NCBI RefSeq assembly: GCF_014204525.1
Contig: NZ_JACHLP010000002.1
Coordinates: 186,001-250,000, forward strand
Source of the DNA: Roseateles oligotrophus
Lineage (GTDB): Bacteria; Pseudomonadota; Gammaproteobacteria; Burkholderiales; Burkholderiaceae_C
DNA: 64,000 bases
Direction: 5' to 3'
The position numbers and the translations under genes are program-made. Shown here one piece after another: positions 8,010 through 16,210 of the stretch (within the stretch, counting starts at the first letter, position 1; each line of letters opens with the position of its first letter). The notes under the pieces were generated by a model. That model was not told the origin of the DNA, made no database searches, and saw nothing but the letters and a program-made list of their open reading frames with translations.

Positions 8010-8866
8010 GCGGCGCGCCTGGCCCCGGCCACGCAGAACAGGACGGCGCCGGTGACCAGCAACATGCCGGGGCTCACCGGCTCGTGCAAGAGCCAGGCCG
8101 CCAGGCCCAGCCCCATCAAGGGCTGCAGCAATTGCAGCTGGCCCACGGCGGCGATGCCGCCTTGGGCCAGGCCGCGGTACCAGAAGACAAAACCGATCAG
8201 CATGCTGAACAGCGAGACATAGGCCAGGCCCAGCCAGGCCGGTGCCTGCACCTGCGCCAGCGTCGGCGGGCGTTGCAAGAAGGCCAGGCCCAGCATCAGG
8301 GGCAGGGCCAGCAGCAGCGCCCAGCAGATCACCTGCCAGCCGCCCAGGCTGCGCGAGAGCTTGGCGCCCTCCGCATAGCCCAGGCCGCAAACAAGGATGG
8401 CGGCCAGCATCAGGCCGTCACCCCGGAGCGAGGCCGACAAGCCCTGGGACAGGGCGAAGCCCGCGATCAGCAGGCTGCCCAGCAGGGCGTAGCGCCAGAA
8501 GGCCGGCCGCGGCCGCTCGCCACCCCGCCAGACGCCGAAGGCCGCCGTGGCCAGGGGCAGCAGGCCCAGGAAAACAATCGAGTGCGCCGCGCTGACCTCG
8601 CGCAAGGCCAGGGCGCTCAGCAAGGGGAAGCCCAGCACCACGCCCAGGGCAACGACCAGCAAGCCCCGCCACTGCTTGCCGGCCGGGCGTTGCTGCCTGA
8701 ACAAGAGCAGCAGCACCAAGGCCAGCAAGCCGGCAATGCTGGCCCGCGCCGCGGTCAGGAACAGGGGCTCGAAACCCTGCACCGCAAGCCGGGTGGCGGG
8801 CAGTGAGCCGCTGAAGATGAAGACCCCGATCAATCCGTTCAGCCAGCCGCCGCGACTCTTGTCCAT
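7982..8866 (-). CDS. EamA/DMT-family transporter
   Basis: 294 aa with ten predicted membrane segments arranged as two repeats of five, typical of the drug/metabolite transporter superfamily. Visible motifs are FSGSLPATRLAV in the first repeat and LFSMLIGFVFWYRGLAQGG and LQPLMGLGLAAWLLHEP in the second. The family moves amino acids, amines or other small metabolites across the inner membrane, mostly outward. It is divergent from a MocR-type regulator only 81 bases away, the usual arrangement in which the PLP-binding regulator controls the transporter. Confidence 0.9.
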   Translation of the reverse strand: MDKSRGGWLNGLIGVFIFSGSLPATRLAVQGFEPLFLTAARASIAGLLALVLLLLFRQQRPAGKQWRGLLVVALGVVLGFPLLSALALREVSAAHSIVFLGLLPLATAAFGVWRGGERPRPAFWRYALLGSLLIAGFALSQGLSASLRGDGLMLAAILVCGLGYAEGAKLSRSLGGWQVICWALLLALPLMLGLAFLQRPPTLAQVQAPAWLGLAYVSLFSMLIGFVFWYRGLAQGGIAAVGQLQLLQPLMGLGLAAWLLHEPVSPGMLLVTGAVLFCVAGARRAAQAEASPRR

Positions 8867-8912
8867 GGTTTGAAATCCCGAGTGAAGGCGGCCAGCCTAG
8901 GGCCGGGACTCA

Positions 8913-8940
8913 ATACAATCAAATCATTGTCATGGATACA
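8913..8940. promoter_or_regulatory. candidate MocR operator in the divergent promoter
   Basis: The 81-base gap holds a direct repeat ATACA at 8913-8917 and 8936-8940 (23 bases start to start) and an inverted repeat ACAAT/ATTGT at 8915-8919 and 8926-8930. MocR/PdxR-type regulators commonly bind spaced direct repeats. This is inference from position and pattern. Confidence 0.35.
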
Positions 8941-8947
8941 TCAAGAC

Positions 8948-10282
8948 ATGGCTCAGGCGCGCTACAAGACTCTGGTCGACCGTTTTGCCGAGGACATCCG
9001 CTCGGGCCGCCTGGCGCCGGGCACGCGCCTGCCCACGCACAGGCAGTTGGCGGCCCGCGAGGGCCTGGCGCTGGTGACGGCCAGCCGTGTGTATGCCGAG
9101 CTGGCCGCCATGGGCTTGCTCAGCGGTGAGACGGGTCGGGGGACCTTCGTCAAGCAGATCGCCCTGCCGCGTGGCCTGGGGCTGGACCTGATGGCCGCCG
9201 CCGCCGATGTGCTGGACCTGAACTTCAACTACCCCTCCCTGCCCGGCCAGGCCGAGCTGCTGCGCAGCGCCCTGCGCCGTCTGGCGCGCGGCGGCGATCT
9301 GGAGGCCTTGCTGCGCTACCAGCCTCACGGCGGCCATGCACGCGAGCGCGCCATCGTGGCAGGCCATCTGCGGCGCCGGGGCTTGGCGGTCGATGGCGCC
9401 CGGCTGATGCTGGTGGACGGCGCCCAACATGGCTTGAGCACCACGCTGATGGCCTTGCTGAAGCCGGGCGATGTGGTCGCGGTGGATGCCCTGAGCTATC
9501 CCGGCTTCAAGCTGATCGCCGAGACCCTGCATCTGGAGTTGCTGCCCCTGCCCGCGGCGGGGCAGGGGCCCGATCTGGAGGCCTTGGCCCAGCTGTGCAA
9601 GCGCCGCAAGCTGCGCGCCATCTACACCATGCCCACCTTGCACAACCCCTTGGGCTGGGTGATGAGCTTGCAGCGCCGCCACGAACTGGTCGAGCTGGCG
9701 CGCCGTTACGGGCTGCTCATTCTTGAAGACGGGGCTTATGCCTATCTGGTCGACAAGGCACCGCCGCCGCTGGCGGCCCTGGCCCCGGAGCTGACGGTTT
9801 ACATCAGCGGCTTCTCCAAAAACCTGGCCGCCGGCTTGCGGGTCGGCTATGTGGTGGCACCGCTGGCCTGGGTGCCCCGGATCGAGCGCGTCATCCGCGC
9901 CAGCACCTGGGCCACGCCCGGCCTGACGACGGCGCTGACCTGCGCCTGGTTGGAGGACGGCACGGTGGACCGGCTGGAGGCCGAGAAGCGCCGCGACGCC
10001 AAGCTGCGCCAAAGCCTGGCGGCCAAGCTCCTCGGCGCCTGGCCGCGCATCGCGCACCCGAACTCCTATTTCGTCTGGCTGCCTTTGCCGGAGGAAATGC
10101 GTGCCGACCAGATCGCCGCCGAACTGCTGGCGGCGCGGGTGTCGGTGTCCACGGCAGAGCCTTTCGCCACCGGCGCGCAAGTCCCGCACGCGCTTCGCCT
10201 GGCCCTGGGCTCGGTGGACCTGCCCAGCTTGCGCCAAGGCTTGCTGCGAGTCGACCAGGCGCTGCAGGCCCGCAGTTTTTAG
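8948..10282 (+). CDS. MocR/PdxR-type regulator: GntR winged helix fused to PLP aminotransferase fold
   Basis: 444 aa from the ATG at 8948 (MAQARYKTLVDRFAEDI). Residues 1-68 form a GntR-type winged helix (LPTHRQLAAREGLALVTASRVYAEL). The rest is an aspartate-aminotransferase-like domain with the PLP-binding Lys291 in SGFSKNLAAGLRVGY and Asp261 in ILEDGAYAYL. The family senses PLP or a PLP-amine adduct and regulates a neighbouring gene, here the divergent EamA transporter. A start further upstream is possible in frame but has no ATG and would precede the winged helix. The marC gene follows after 16 bases. Confidence 0.92.
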   Translation: MAQARYKTLVDRFAEDIRSGRLAPGTRLPTHRQLAAREGLALVTASRVYAELAAMGLLSGETGRGTFVKQIALPRGLGLDLMAAAADVLDLNFNYPSLPGQAELLRSALRRLARGGDLEALLRYQPHGGHARERAIVAGHLRRRGLAVDGARLMLVDGAQHGLSTTLMALLKPGDVVAVDALSYPGFKLIAETLHLELLPLPAAGQGPDLEALAQLCKRRKLRAIYTMPTLHNPLGWVMSLQRRHELVELARRYGLLILEDGAYAYLVDKAPPPLAALAPELTVYISGFSKNLAAGLRVGYVVAPLAWVPRIERVIRASTWATPGLTTALTCAWLEDGTVDRLEAEKRRDAKLRQSLAAKLLGAWPRIAHPNSYFVWLPLPEEMRADQIAAELLAARVSVSTAEPFATGAQVPHALRLALGSVDLPSLRQGLLRVDQALQARSF

Positions 10283-10298
10283 CCCCACAATCTCGCCC

Positions 10299-10937
10299 AT
10301 GGATATTTACAAACCCCTGGTCGCCCTGCTGACCATCGTGAATCCGATCGGCGTCGTGCCCTTCTTCATTCACTTCACCAGCCATCTGACCCGGGAGCAG
10401 CGCAAGCACACCATCGTGGTCAGCAGCTTCACCGCCTTTGTGGTCATAGGCCTGAGCTCGCTGCTGGGGCTCAAGCTGCTGGAGTTCTTCAATATCTCGC
10501 TGGCCAGCTTCCAGGTGGGTGGCGGCACCTTGCTCTTGATCAGCTCCATCCAGATGCTCAGCGCCAAGCCGGTGGAATCGGGGGCCGAGGTGGTGAACAC
10601 CGCCGAAAGCAAGGCCGATGCCGGCGCCAGCATCGCCGTCGTGCCCCTGACCATCCCCTTGCTGACCGGCCCGGCCACCATCTCGACCATGGTGATCTAT
10701 GCCGAGAAGACCCGTCACTGGTGGGAGTTAGCGGTGCTGGTGGGCTATGGCGTGGTGGTGGGCGTGTTCACCTATCTTGTCTTCTCCGCCGCCGGCCGCA
10801 TCGCCAAGGCCCTGGGCAGCACCGGCATCAATATCATGACCCGGCTGATGGGCCTGATCCTCGCCGCCCTGGCCGTGGAGCTGCTGGCCGATGGTTTGAT
10901 GAAGCTGTTTCCGGTCTTGGGCTCGCACCTGGGCTGA
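10299..10937 (+). CDS. MarC-family (UPF0056) integral membrane protein
   Basis: 212 aa. Six membrane segments and the family signatures NPIGVVPFFIHFT near the start and VPLTIPLLTGPATISTMV in the middle identify a MarC/YchE/YhgN protein. The biochemical role is not established; despite the name, members are not proven drug-resistance proteins. It is followed one base later by creB, so marC and creBCD may form one transcription unit, an arrangement different from the creABCD order of Escherichia coli. The ATG at 10299 begins the conserved MDIYKPLVALLTIVNPIG. Confidence 0.9.
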   Translation: MDIYKPLVALLTIVNPIGVVPFFIHFTSHLTREQRKHTIVVSSFTAFVVIGLSSLLGLKLLEFFNISLASFQVGGGTLLLISSIQMLSAKPVESGAEVVNTAESKADAGASIAVVPLTIPLLTGPATISTMVIYAEKTRHWWELAVLVGYGVVVGVFTYLVFSAAGRIAKALGSTGINIMTRLMGLILAALAVELLADGLMKLFPVLGSHLG

Positions 10938-10938
10938 G

Positions 10939-11616
10939 GTGGTGGTGGCCCGCATCCTGCTGCTGGAAGACGACCCCGCCATCGCCCACACCCTGTGCTT
11001 TGCGCTGGAGCGTGAGGGCTTTGCGGTCGAGCACAAAAGCTGGCTGCACGAGGCGCGCAGCAGCCTGGCGGCCAGTCCGCCCGATCTGGCCCTGCTGGAC
11101 CTGGGCCTGCCCGATGGCAATGGCCTGGATCTCTGCCGCGAGCTGCGCCAGCAAGGCAGTCGCCTGCCGCTGCTGATTCTGAGCGCCCGCGCCGAGGAAT
11201 GGGACCGGGTGCTGGGCCTGGAGCTGGGTGCCGACGACTACCTGGCCAAGCCCTTCAGCCCGCGCGAGCTGGTGGCGCGGGTGCGCGCCCTGCTGCGCCG
11301 TGCCGGGCCCGCGCAAACCAAGCAGGCAGCAGGCTTTGTGCTCGAAGCCGATGGTCTGCAAGTGCGCTTTCGGGGTCAGGTCTTGCCCCTGACCCGGCGC
11401 GAGCTGGGTCTTTTGCGCCATCTGCTGGCCGCGCCCTCGCGCATCCACAGCCGCGAGGCCTTGCTGGACGCCGTCTGGGGCCAGTCGGCCGAGAGCCTGG
11501 ACCGCACGGTCGACACCCATATCAAAACCCTGCGCGCCAAGCTGCGTGCCGCCGCCCCCGAGCTGGACCCGATACGCACCCATCGTGGCCTGGGCTATTC
11601 CATCGAATTGTCTTGA
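10939..11616 (+). CDS. creB: CreB-type OmpR-family response regulator
   Basis: 225 aa. The receiver domain has the acidic pair Asp11-Asp12, phospho-acceptor Asp54 (LALLDLGLPDGNG) and Lys104 (DDYLAKPF). A winged-helix output domain follows (about 130-225) with DRTVDTHIKTLRAKL. It starts at one of three consecutive in-frame GTG codons (10939, 10942, 10945), just after the marC stop. Identity as CreB rests mainly on context: a kinase and an unmistakable CreD follow directly. In E. coli CreB binds the cre-tag TTCAC-N6-TTCAC, and a perfect copy lies before creD here. Confidence 0.88.
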   Translation: MVVARILLLEDDPAIAHTLCFALEREGFAVEHKSWLHEARSSLAASPPDLALLDLGLPDGNGLDLCRELRQQGSRLPLLILSARAEEWDRVLGLELGADDYLAKPFSPRELVARVRALLRRAGPAQTKQAAGFVLEADGLQVRFRGQVLPLTRRELGLLRHLLAAPSRIHSREALLDAVWGQSAESLDRTVDTHIKTLRAKLRAAAPELDPIRTHRGLGYSIELS

Positions 11617-11617
11617 G

Positions 11618-13075
11618 ATGAAGCTGGGCCTGCGCCTTTTTCTGGCCTTCTTCCTGATCGCGGGTCTGAGTGCGTTTTTCATCCTGCGGGTGATCCTGGC
11701 CGAGGTCAAACCCAGTGTGCGCGAGGTGATGGAAGACCTGATGGTGGATAGCGCCAATGTGCTGGCCGTGCTGGCGGTGGACGAGCTGCAAGCCCATGCC
11801 CAGGGCAGCGGACCGCCCCTGGCGGACAGCCGCCTGGCCCAGCAGCTGCGTGAGTACGCCCAGCGTCCGGTGGACGCGCAGATCTGGGGCCTGCGCAAGC
11901 AAAGCCTGGACTTCCGCATCTACCTCACCGACGCCAAGGGTCAGGTCTTGCTCGACACCGGCGAGCGGCCCGCCGTCGGCCAGGACTATTCGCGCTGGCG
12001 CGATGTGGCCCTGGCCTTGCGCGGCGAGTACGGCGCCCGCACCAGCCGCACGGTGCAGAACGATGACAGCAGCCATGTCATGTATGTGGCCGCCCCGGTG
12101 CACGCGCCTGGCAGGGGCGAGTTGCTGGGTGTGCTGACGGTGGCCAAGCCCCTGGCCACGGTGCAGCGCTTCATCGACCGGGCCGAGCAGCGCATCTTGT
12201 TTGCGGGCCTGTTCTTGCTGGGCCTGTCCCTGCTGATCGGCGTGGCCGTGACGGCCTGGCTGGTGCTGACGGTGCGGCGCCTGCGCGACTATGCCCAGCA
12301 GGTGCAGGCCGGCGGCCAGCGCCAGGCTGTGCCGCAGGTGAGCGGCGAGCTGGGCGAGCTGGCCCAGGCCATGGACGCCATGCGCGCCCGCCTGGAGGGG
12401 CGCGAACATATCGAGCAAACCGTGCGGGCCCTGACCCATGAGTTGAAAAGCCCGCTGGCCGCCCTGCGCGGCGCCGGCGAGCTGCTGCAGGAGGAGCTGG
12501 CCGCGCCCGACCGCCAGCGCTTTGCCAGCCAGGTGGTGGAGCAGAGCGAGCGCCTGCGCGAGCTGGTGGACCGGATGCTGGAGCTCTCCAAGCTGGAGCT
12601 GCAAAGCGCGCCGGCCCACCCGGAGCGGGTGCAGCTGGAGGCGCTGCTGCAGCGCGTGCTGGCGCGCGCCGAGCCGCGCCTGAGCCAGCGCGGTCTGCGC
12701 CTGCAATGGCTGCAGCGCGAGGCCATCGCCCTGCAGGCCGACCCCGAGCAGCTGGAGCTGGCCCTGTCCAATCTGCTGGGCAATGCGCTGGACTTCGCGC
12801 CGCCCGGCTCTGCTCTTGAGCTGCGTCTCTGGCGCGAGCCCGGCCGCGCCTGCTTCTCCCTGCGCGACCAGGGCCCCGGCGTGCCGGCTCTAGTGTGGGC
12901 GCAGCTGGGCCAGCGCTTCTTCTCCACCCCCAGGCCCGACGGCGGCGGCAAGGGCTCGGGTCTGGGCCTGGCCATCGCCCGCCAGGTCGCCTTGCTGCAC
13001 GGCGGCGGCCTGCGCTTCGAGGCGGCCGAGCCTGGTTTGCGCGTGATCTTCACCCTGGCTTCACACAGCACCTAA
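11618..13075 (+). CDS. creC: CreC-type sensor histidine kinase
   Basis: 485 aa. Membrane segments at about 5-25 and 193-217 enclose a periplasmic sensor region with CreC-like features (SANVLAVLAVDELQAH, IYLTDAKGQVLLDT). A HAMP-like linker follows, then the dimerisation domain with His274 in ALTHELKSPLAALRGAGELL, and an HATPase domain with LSNLLGNALDFA, DQGPGVP and GKGSGLGLAIARQVA. It starts one base after the creB stop. The cognate partner should be CreB. The 3' end of the coding sequence contains the cre-tag for creD. Confidence 0.9.
   Translation: MKLGLRLFLAFFLIAGLSAFFILRVILAEVKPSVREVMEDLMVDSANVLAVLAVDELQAHAQGSGPPLADSRLAQQLREYAQRPVDAQIWGLRKQSLDFRIYLTDAKGQVLLDTGERPAVGQDYSRWRDVALALRGEYGARTSRTVQNDDSSHVMYVAAPVHAPGRGELLGVLTVAKPLATVQRFIDRAEQRILFAGLFLLGLSLLIGVAVTAWLVLTVRRLRDYAQQVQAGGQRQAVPQVSGELGELAQAMDAMRARLEGREHIEQTVRALTHELKSPLAALRGAGELLQEELAAPDRQRFASQVVEQSERLRELVDRMLELSKLELQSAPAHPERVQLEALLQRVLARAEPRLSQRGLRLQWLQREAIALQADPEQLELALSNLLGNALDFAPPGSALELRLWREPGRACFSLRDQGPGVPALVWAQLGQRFFSTPRPDGGGKGSGLGLAIARQVALLHGGGLRFEAAEPGLRVIFTLASHST
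13049..13064 (+). promoter_or_regulatory. cre-tag (CreB binding site) before creD
   Basis: TTCAC at 13049-13053, six bases, TTCAC at 13060-13064: an exact match to the TTCAC-N6-TTCAC site bound by E. coli CreB. It lies inside the last codons of creC, 68 bases before the creD start, so creD probably has its own CreB-driven promoter. Confidence 0.7.
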
Positions 13076-13132
13076 TGCCCTCACCCGGCGATGCCAGACT
13101 GCAGCTCTTCCAATATGACGAGGAGTGTGGAA

Positions 13133-14476
13133 ATGGTGAAACCTTGGGTGAGCAAGCTGCTGATCCTGGCGGCCGTGGGCTTTTTGCTGTCCCTGGTGCT
13201 GCTGCGCATAGGCTGGCTGGTGGACGAACGCCAGGGCCGCCAGGCCGAGGCCGTGCAGGGGGTGGAGGAGTCGCTGGCCGGGGCCCAGACCCTGATAGGC
13301 CCGCTGCTGTTCCGTACCTGCGTCGAGACCTGGGAAGAGAGCCAGGGCGAGGGCAAGGAGCGCCGCCTGGTGAGCGAAAAGCGCGAATTCATCCTCAGCC
13401 GTGTGCCCCGTGTTCTGCAGGTGGGCGGCCAGCTCGATCACGAGGCGCGCTACCGCGGCCTCTTCAAGGTCAATGCCTATGCCGGTCGCCTGCAGCTGGA
13501 CGCGCAATGGGCCTCGCTGGACGGCCTGACGGCCAGGCCCGAGCACAAGGGCGGGCAGATCAGCTGCGGCGGCTACCGCGTGATGCTGGCCACCTCGGAT
13601 GTGCGCGGCCTGCGCGGCGTGGAGCTGCGCCGGGGCGAGCAAAGCCTGAGCGTGTTGCCGGGCACCCAGTACCCCAGTTACCGCAAGGGCCTGCATGCCG
13701 AGCTGGGTGAGCTGAACCCGGCCGACATCACGGCCAAGACGCCGCTGGCCCTGCGCCTGCAGCTGGATCTGGTGGGCACGCAGCGCTTCGCCCTGGTGCC
13801 GGCCGCCCAGTCCACCCGTTTGGACCTGCGGTCCAACTGGCCCCATCCGAGTTTTGGCGGCCGCTTCCTGCCCAATCAGCGTGAGGTGGGTGAGCAGGGC
13901 TTCACGGCGCATTGGCAGGTCTCCGAGCTGGCCTCCACGGCCGCCCAAGCGGTGCAACAGGCCGAGTCGGCCGAGAAGCTGGAGCATCTGGGCTTCGAGA
14001 TGCTGGACCCGGTCAACCCCTATGTGATGAGCGACCGCGCCATCAAATACGGCCTGATGTTCATCCTGCTCACCTTCACCTGCGTAGGCATGGTGGAGCT
14101 GCTGTCGGGCCGCCGTGTGCACCCGGTGCAATACCTGCTGGTGGGCCTGGCCATGAGTGTGTTCTTCCTGCTGCTCCTGAGTCTGTCCGAGCATCTGAGC
14201 TTTGCCGCTTCCTATGCCAGCGCGGCCGCTGCGGCCCTGGCCTTGCTGAGCTTTTACGGCGCCCACATCCTGGGCGGCTGGCGGCGCGGCCTGGGCTTTG
14301 GGGCGGCGCTGGGCCTGCTGTACGGCGCGCTGTATGCGCTCTTGCAGCAGGAGCAGGCGGCCTTGCTGCTGGGCTCGCTGCTGCTCTTCGGCGTGCTGGC
14401 CGCGGTGATGGTGCTGACGCGCAAGCTGGACTGGTACAGCCTGGCCCTGCCGAACGAGCCGGCGGCCAGCCGCTGA
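13133..14476 (+). CDS. creD: CreD-family inner-membrane protein
   Basis: 447 aa. An N-terminal membrane segment (about 8-28) precedes a large periplasmic domain (residues 30-305) containing RREILSR-like and YRGLFKVNAYAG segments. A C-terminal cluster of five or six membrane helices begins with DRAIKYGLMFILLTFTCVGMVELLSGRRVHPVQYLLVG, characteristic of CreD. The start is placed at ATG 13133 because AGGAG lies seven bases upstream; an in-frame ATG 42 bases earlier has no such site. CreD is the main CreBC target in enterobacteria and affects envelope integrity and colicin or beta-lactam responses; that role is assumed by homology. Confidence 0.92.
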   Translation: MVKPWVSKLLILAAVGFLLSLVLLRIGWLVDERQGRQAEAVQGVEESLAGAQTLIGPLLFRTCVETWEESQGEGKERRLVSEKREFILSRVPRVLQVGGQLDHEARYRGLFKVNAYAGRLQLDAQWASLDGLTARPEHKGGQISCGGYRVMLATSDVRGLRGVELRRGEQSLSVLPGTQYPSYRKGLHAELGELNPADITAKTPLALRLQLDLVGTQRFALVPAAQSTRLDLRSNWPHPSFGGRFLPNQREVGEQGFTAHWQVSELASTAAQAVQQAESAEKLEHLGFEMLDPVNPYVMSDRAIKYGLMFILLTFTCVGMVELLSGRRVHPVQYLLVGLAMSVFFLLLLSLSEHLSFAASYASAAAAALALLSFYGAHILGGWRRGLGFGAALGLLYGALYALLQQEQAALLLGSLLLFGVLAAVMVLTRKLDWYSLALPNEPAASR

Positions 14477-14493
14477 GTGCCGGCCGCCCGGCT

Positions 14494-15285
14494 TCAGGCC
14501 TTGCTTTGGCGGCGGCGCACGATGCCGCCCATCAGCAGCAGGCCGGCCGCCAGCAAGGCATAGCTCTGCGGCTCGGGCACGGCGGCGGCGCTGAAGGAGA
14601 TGCGGTAGACGTCTTGGTCGTAGCTCAGTCCGCTGTGGAAGACGTAGCCGGCGCCCGTCGTCAGGCCGTTGAAGCCGGCCAGTTCGGCGAAGTTGAAATT
14701 GACCACGCCGTGCTGATCGCTGCGCAGGCTGTTATTGCCCACAAAGGCCGCTGCTGCAGGGTCAAACACCTCGGAGCCGGCGTCCCAGATCTGCCGGGCC
14801 TTTTGCGTGATGGACGAGATCTGCAGATGGCCCGCGCTGTCGAACAGCCGGTACTGGGTGGGCGAGTCGTTGCCGATGAAGAAATCGTTGCTGGGCACGA
14901 CCATGCTGGCGAAGGTGAAGAAGGGGTTGCTCGCCGTGTCCACCATGAAGCTCTGGGTCTGCGTCTGGCCGGCCAGCAGCAGGCCGCCCACGGTGCCGCG
15001 CGTGGCGCCGGGGTCGGCCAGGGCGAAAGCGGCCTGCCAGGCGCCGCCCTGGCCGCCCTCGGCCACCGACTGGATGGCGGTGTTGGCGCTCTGGCCCAGA
15101 TTGAAGGCGTCGAAGCTGCCGCTGTGAAAGCCCAGATGCAAAGGGGCGAAGGCGATGCCATTGGCGGGCACCAGGTTTTGCACCGTGACCTGCACTTGCA
15201 CGGTGGCGGCCTGAGTGGTGGCGGCCAGACCCAGCAGGGCCAAGGTGGCGCCCAGGCGCCCGAGTTTGATCGATGAATATCGCAT
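14494..15285 (-). CDS. spondin_N-like PEP-CTERM sorting domain protein
   Basis: 263 aa. A signal peptide (residues 1-26, ending TQAA) precedes a region resembling the spondin-type domain (VTVQNLVPANGIAFAPL, FFTFASMVVPSNDFFIGN, IWDAGSE). The C-terminus is a PEP-CTERM sorting signal: VPEPQSYALLAAGLLLMGG followed by RRRQSKA. Such proteins are exported, processed by an exosortase and displayed or released, often with an extracellular polysaccharide. No exosortase gene is in the window. It is divergent from the OmpR-type regulator at 15464 and convergent with creD, 17 bases apart. Confidence 0.92.
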   Translation of the reverse strand: MRYSSIKLGRLGATLALLGLAATTQAATVQVQVTVQNLVPANGIAFAPLHLGFHSGSFDAFNLGQSANTAIQSVAEGGQGGAWQAAFALADPGATRGTVGGLLLAGQTQTQSFMVDTASNPFFTFASMVVPSNDFFIGNDSPTQYRLFDSAGHLQISSITQKARQIWDAGSEVFDPAAAAFVGNNSLRSDQHGVVNFNFAELAGFNGLTTGAGYVFHSGLSYDQDVYRISFSAAAVPEPQSYALLAAGLLLMGGIVRRRQSKA

Positions 15286-15373
15286 GGGAGTCTCTCTGTT
15301 AGCTTGTGGAGGGATGACCGGCTGGCAGCGCGGTCATCGCATGCTAGGAAGCGGGGCCGCGCCAGATATCACC

Positions 15374-15402
15374 GTTTGCTAACGCAGGATTAAATGTTTG
15401 CT
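15374..15402. promoter_or_regulatory. direct repeat in a divergent promoter region
   Basis: GTTTGCT occurs at 15374-15380 and 15396-15402, 22 bases apart (two helical turns), between the PEP-CTERM gene and the response regulator. OmpR-type regulators bind direct repeats, so this may be an autoregulatory site. Pattern-based inference only. Confidence 0.3.
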
Positions 15403-15463
15403 GCCGATGGGGCCGTGAGAATTTGGTGAACATTTGGCCGGCACTTCGCGTTCCAATGCGGGC

Positions 15464-16210
15464 ATGCCATTGCCTGCCCCTACTTCCGCCCTGGCCGAGG
15501 CCAGGTCCGGTCCGCGCCGCCTGCTGGTGCTGGAGGACGAACCCGATATCGCCGCCCTGCTGCATCTGCACCTGAGCGAGCTGCCGGCCGAGGTGGTCTG
15601 CGTGGCCGATGGCCGCGAGGGCCTGCGGCGCGCGCTGGAGGGCGGGCCCTGGGACGCCCTGGTGCTGGATCTGCGCCTGCCCGGCCTGGGCGGGCTGGAG
15701 GTCTGCCGCGAGCTGCGGGAGCGGGGCCAGCGTCTGCCCATCCTGATGCTGACGGCGCGCGGCTCCGAATTGGACCGGGTGCTGGGCCTGGAGCTGGGCG
15801 CCGACGACTACCTCAGCAAACCCTTCAGCATCCTGGAGCTGCAGGCCCGCATCCGTGCCCTGCTGCGTCGGGTCGCCCATGCCGGGGCGCTTGTCGCCGC
15901 CGCCACCCCGCAGGCGTCGGAGCAGATCCGCAGCGGCGCCCTGCTGATCCACCGCGGCCAACGCCAGGCCTGGCTGGGCGAGGCCGAGCTGGTGCTGACG
16001 CCGCGCGAGTTCGACCTGCTTTGGCACTTTGCCAGCCAGCCCAAGAAAGCCTTCAGCCGCGCCGAGCTGCTCGATCAAGTCTGGGGTTATGGCCACGACG
16101 GCTATGACCACACGGTCAACACCCATATCAACCGCCTGCGCAACAAGCTGGGCCTGGGCTTCATCCACACCGTCTGGGGGATTGGTTATCGCTTCGAGGC
16201 GAAGGAATGA
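15464..16210 (+). CDS. OmpR-family response regulator
   Basis: 248 aa from the ATG at 15464. The receiver has an acidic cluster (LEDEPD), phospho-acceptor Asp69 (ALVLDLRLPGLGG) and Lys119 (DDYLSKPF). The winged helix occupies about residues 150-248 and ends HTVNTHINRLRNKLGLGF...GIGYRFEA. Its ATGA overlap with the following kinase shows that the two form a cognate pair. A TTG start 30 bases upstream is possible but adds only unconserved residues. The regulon is unknown; the divergent PEP-CTERM gene and the GMC oxidoreductase downstream are nearby candidates. Confidence 0.93.
   Translation: MPLPAPTSALAEARSGPRRLLVLEDEPDIAALLHLHLSELPAEVVCVADGREGLRRALEGGPWDALVLDLRLPGLGGLEVCRELRERGQRLPILMLTARGSELDRVLGLELGADDYLSKPFSILELQARIRALLRRVAHAGALVAAATPQASEQIRSGALLIHRGQRQAWLGEAELVLTPREFDLLWHFASQPKKAFSRAELLDQVWGYGHDGYDHTVNTHINRLRNKLGLGFIHTVWGIGYRFEAKE

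Noticed and set aside
10299-10937. marC as a multiple antibiotic resistance determinant
   Set aside because: The family name is historical and a resistance role is not established, so only the family is given.
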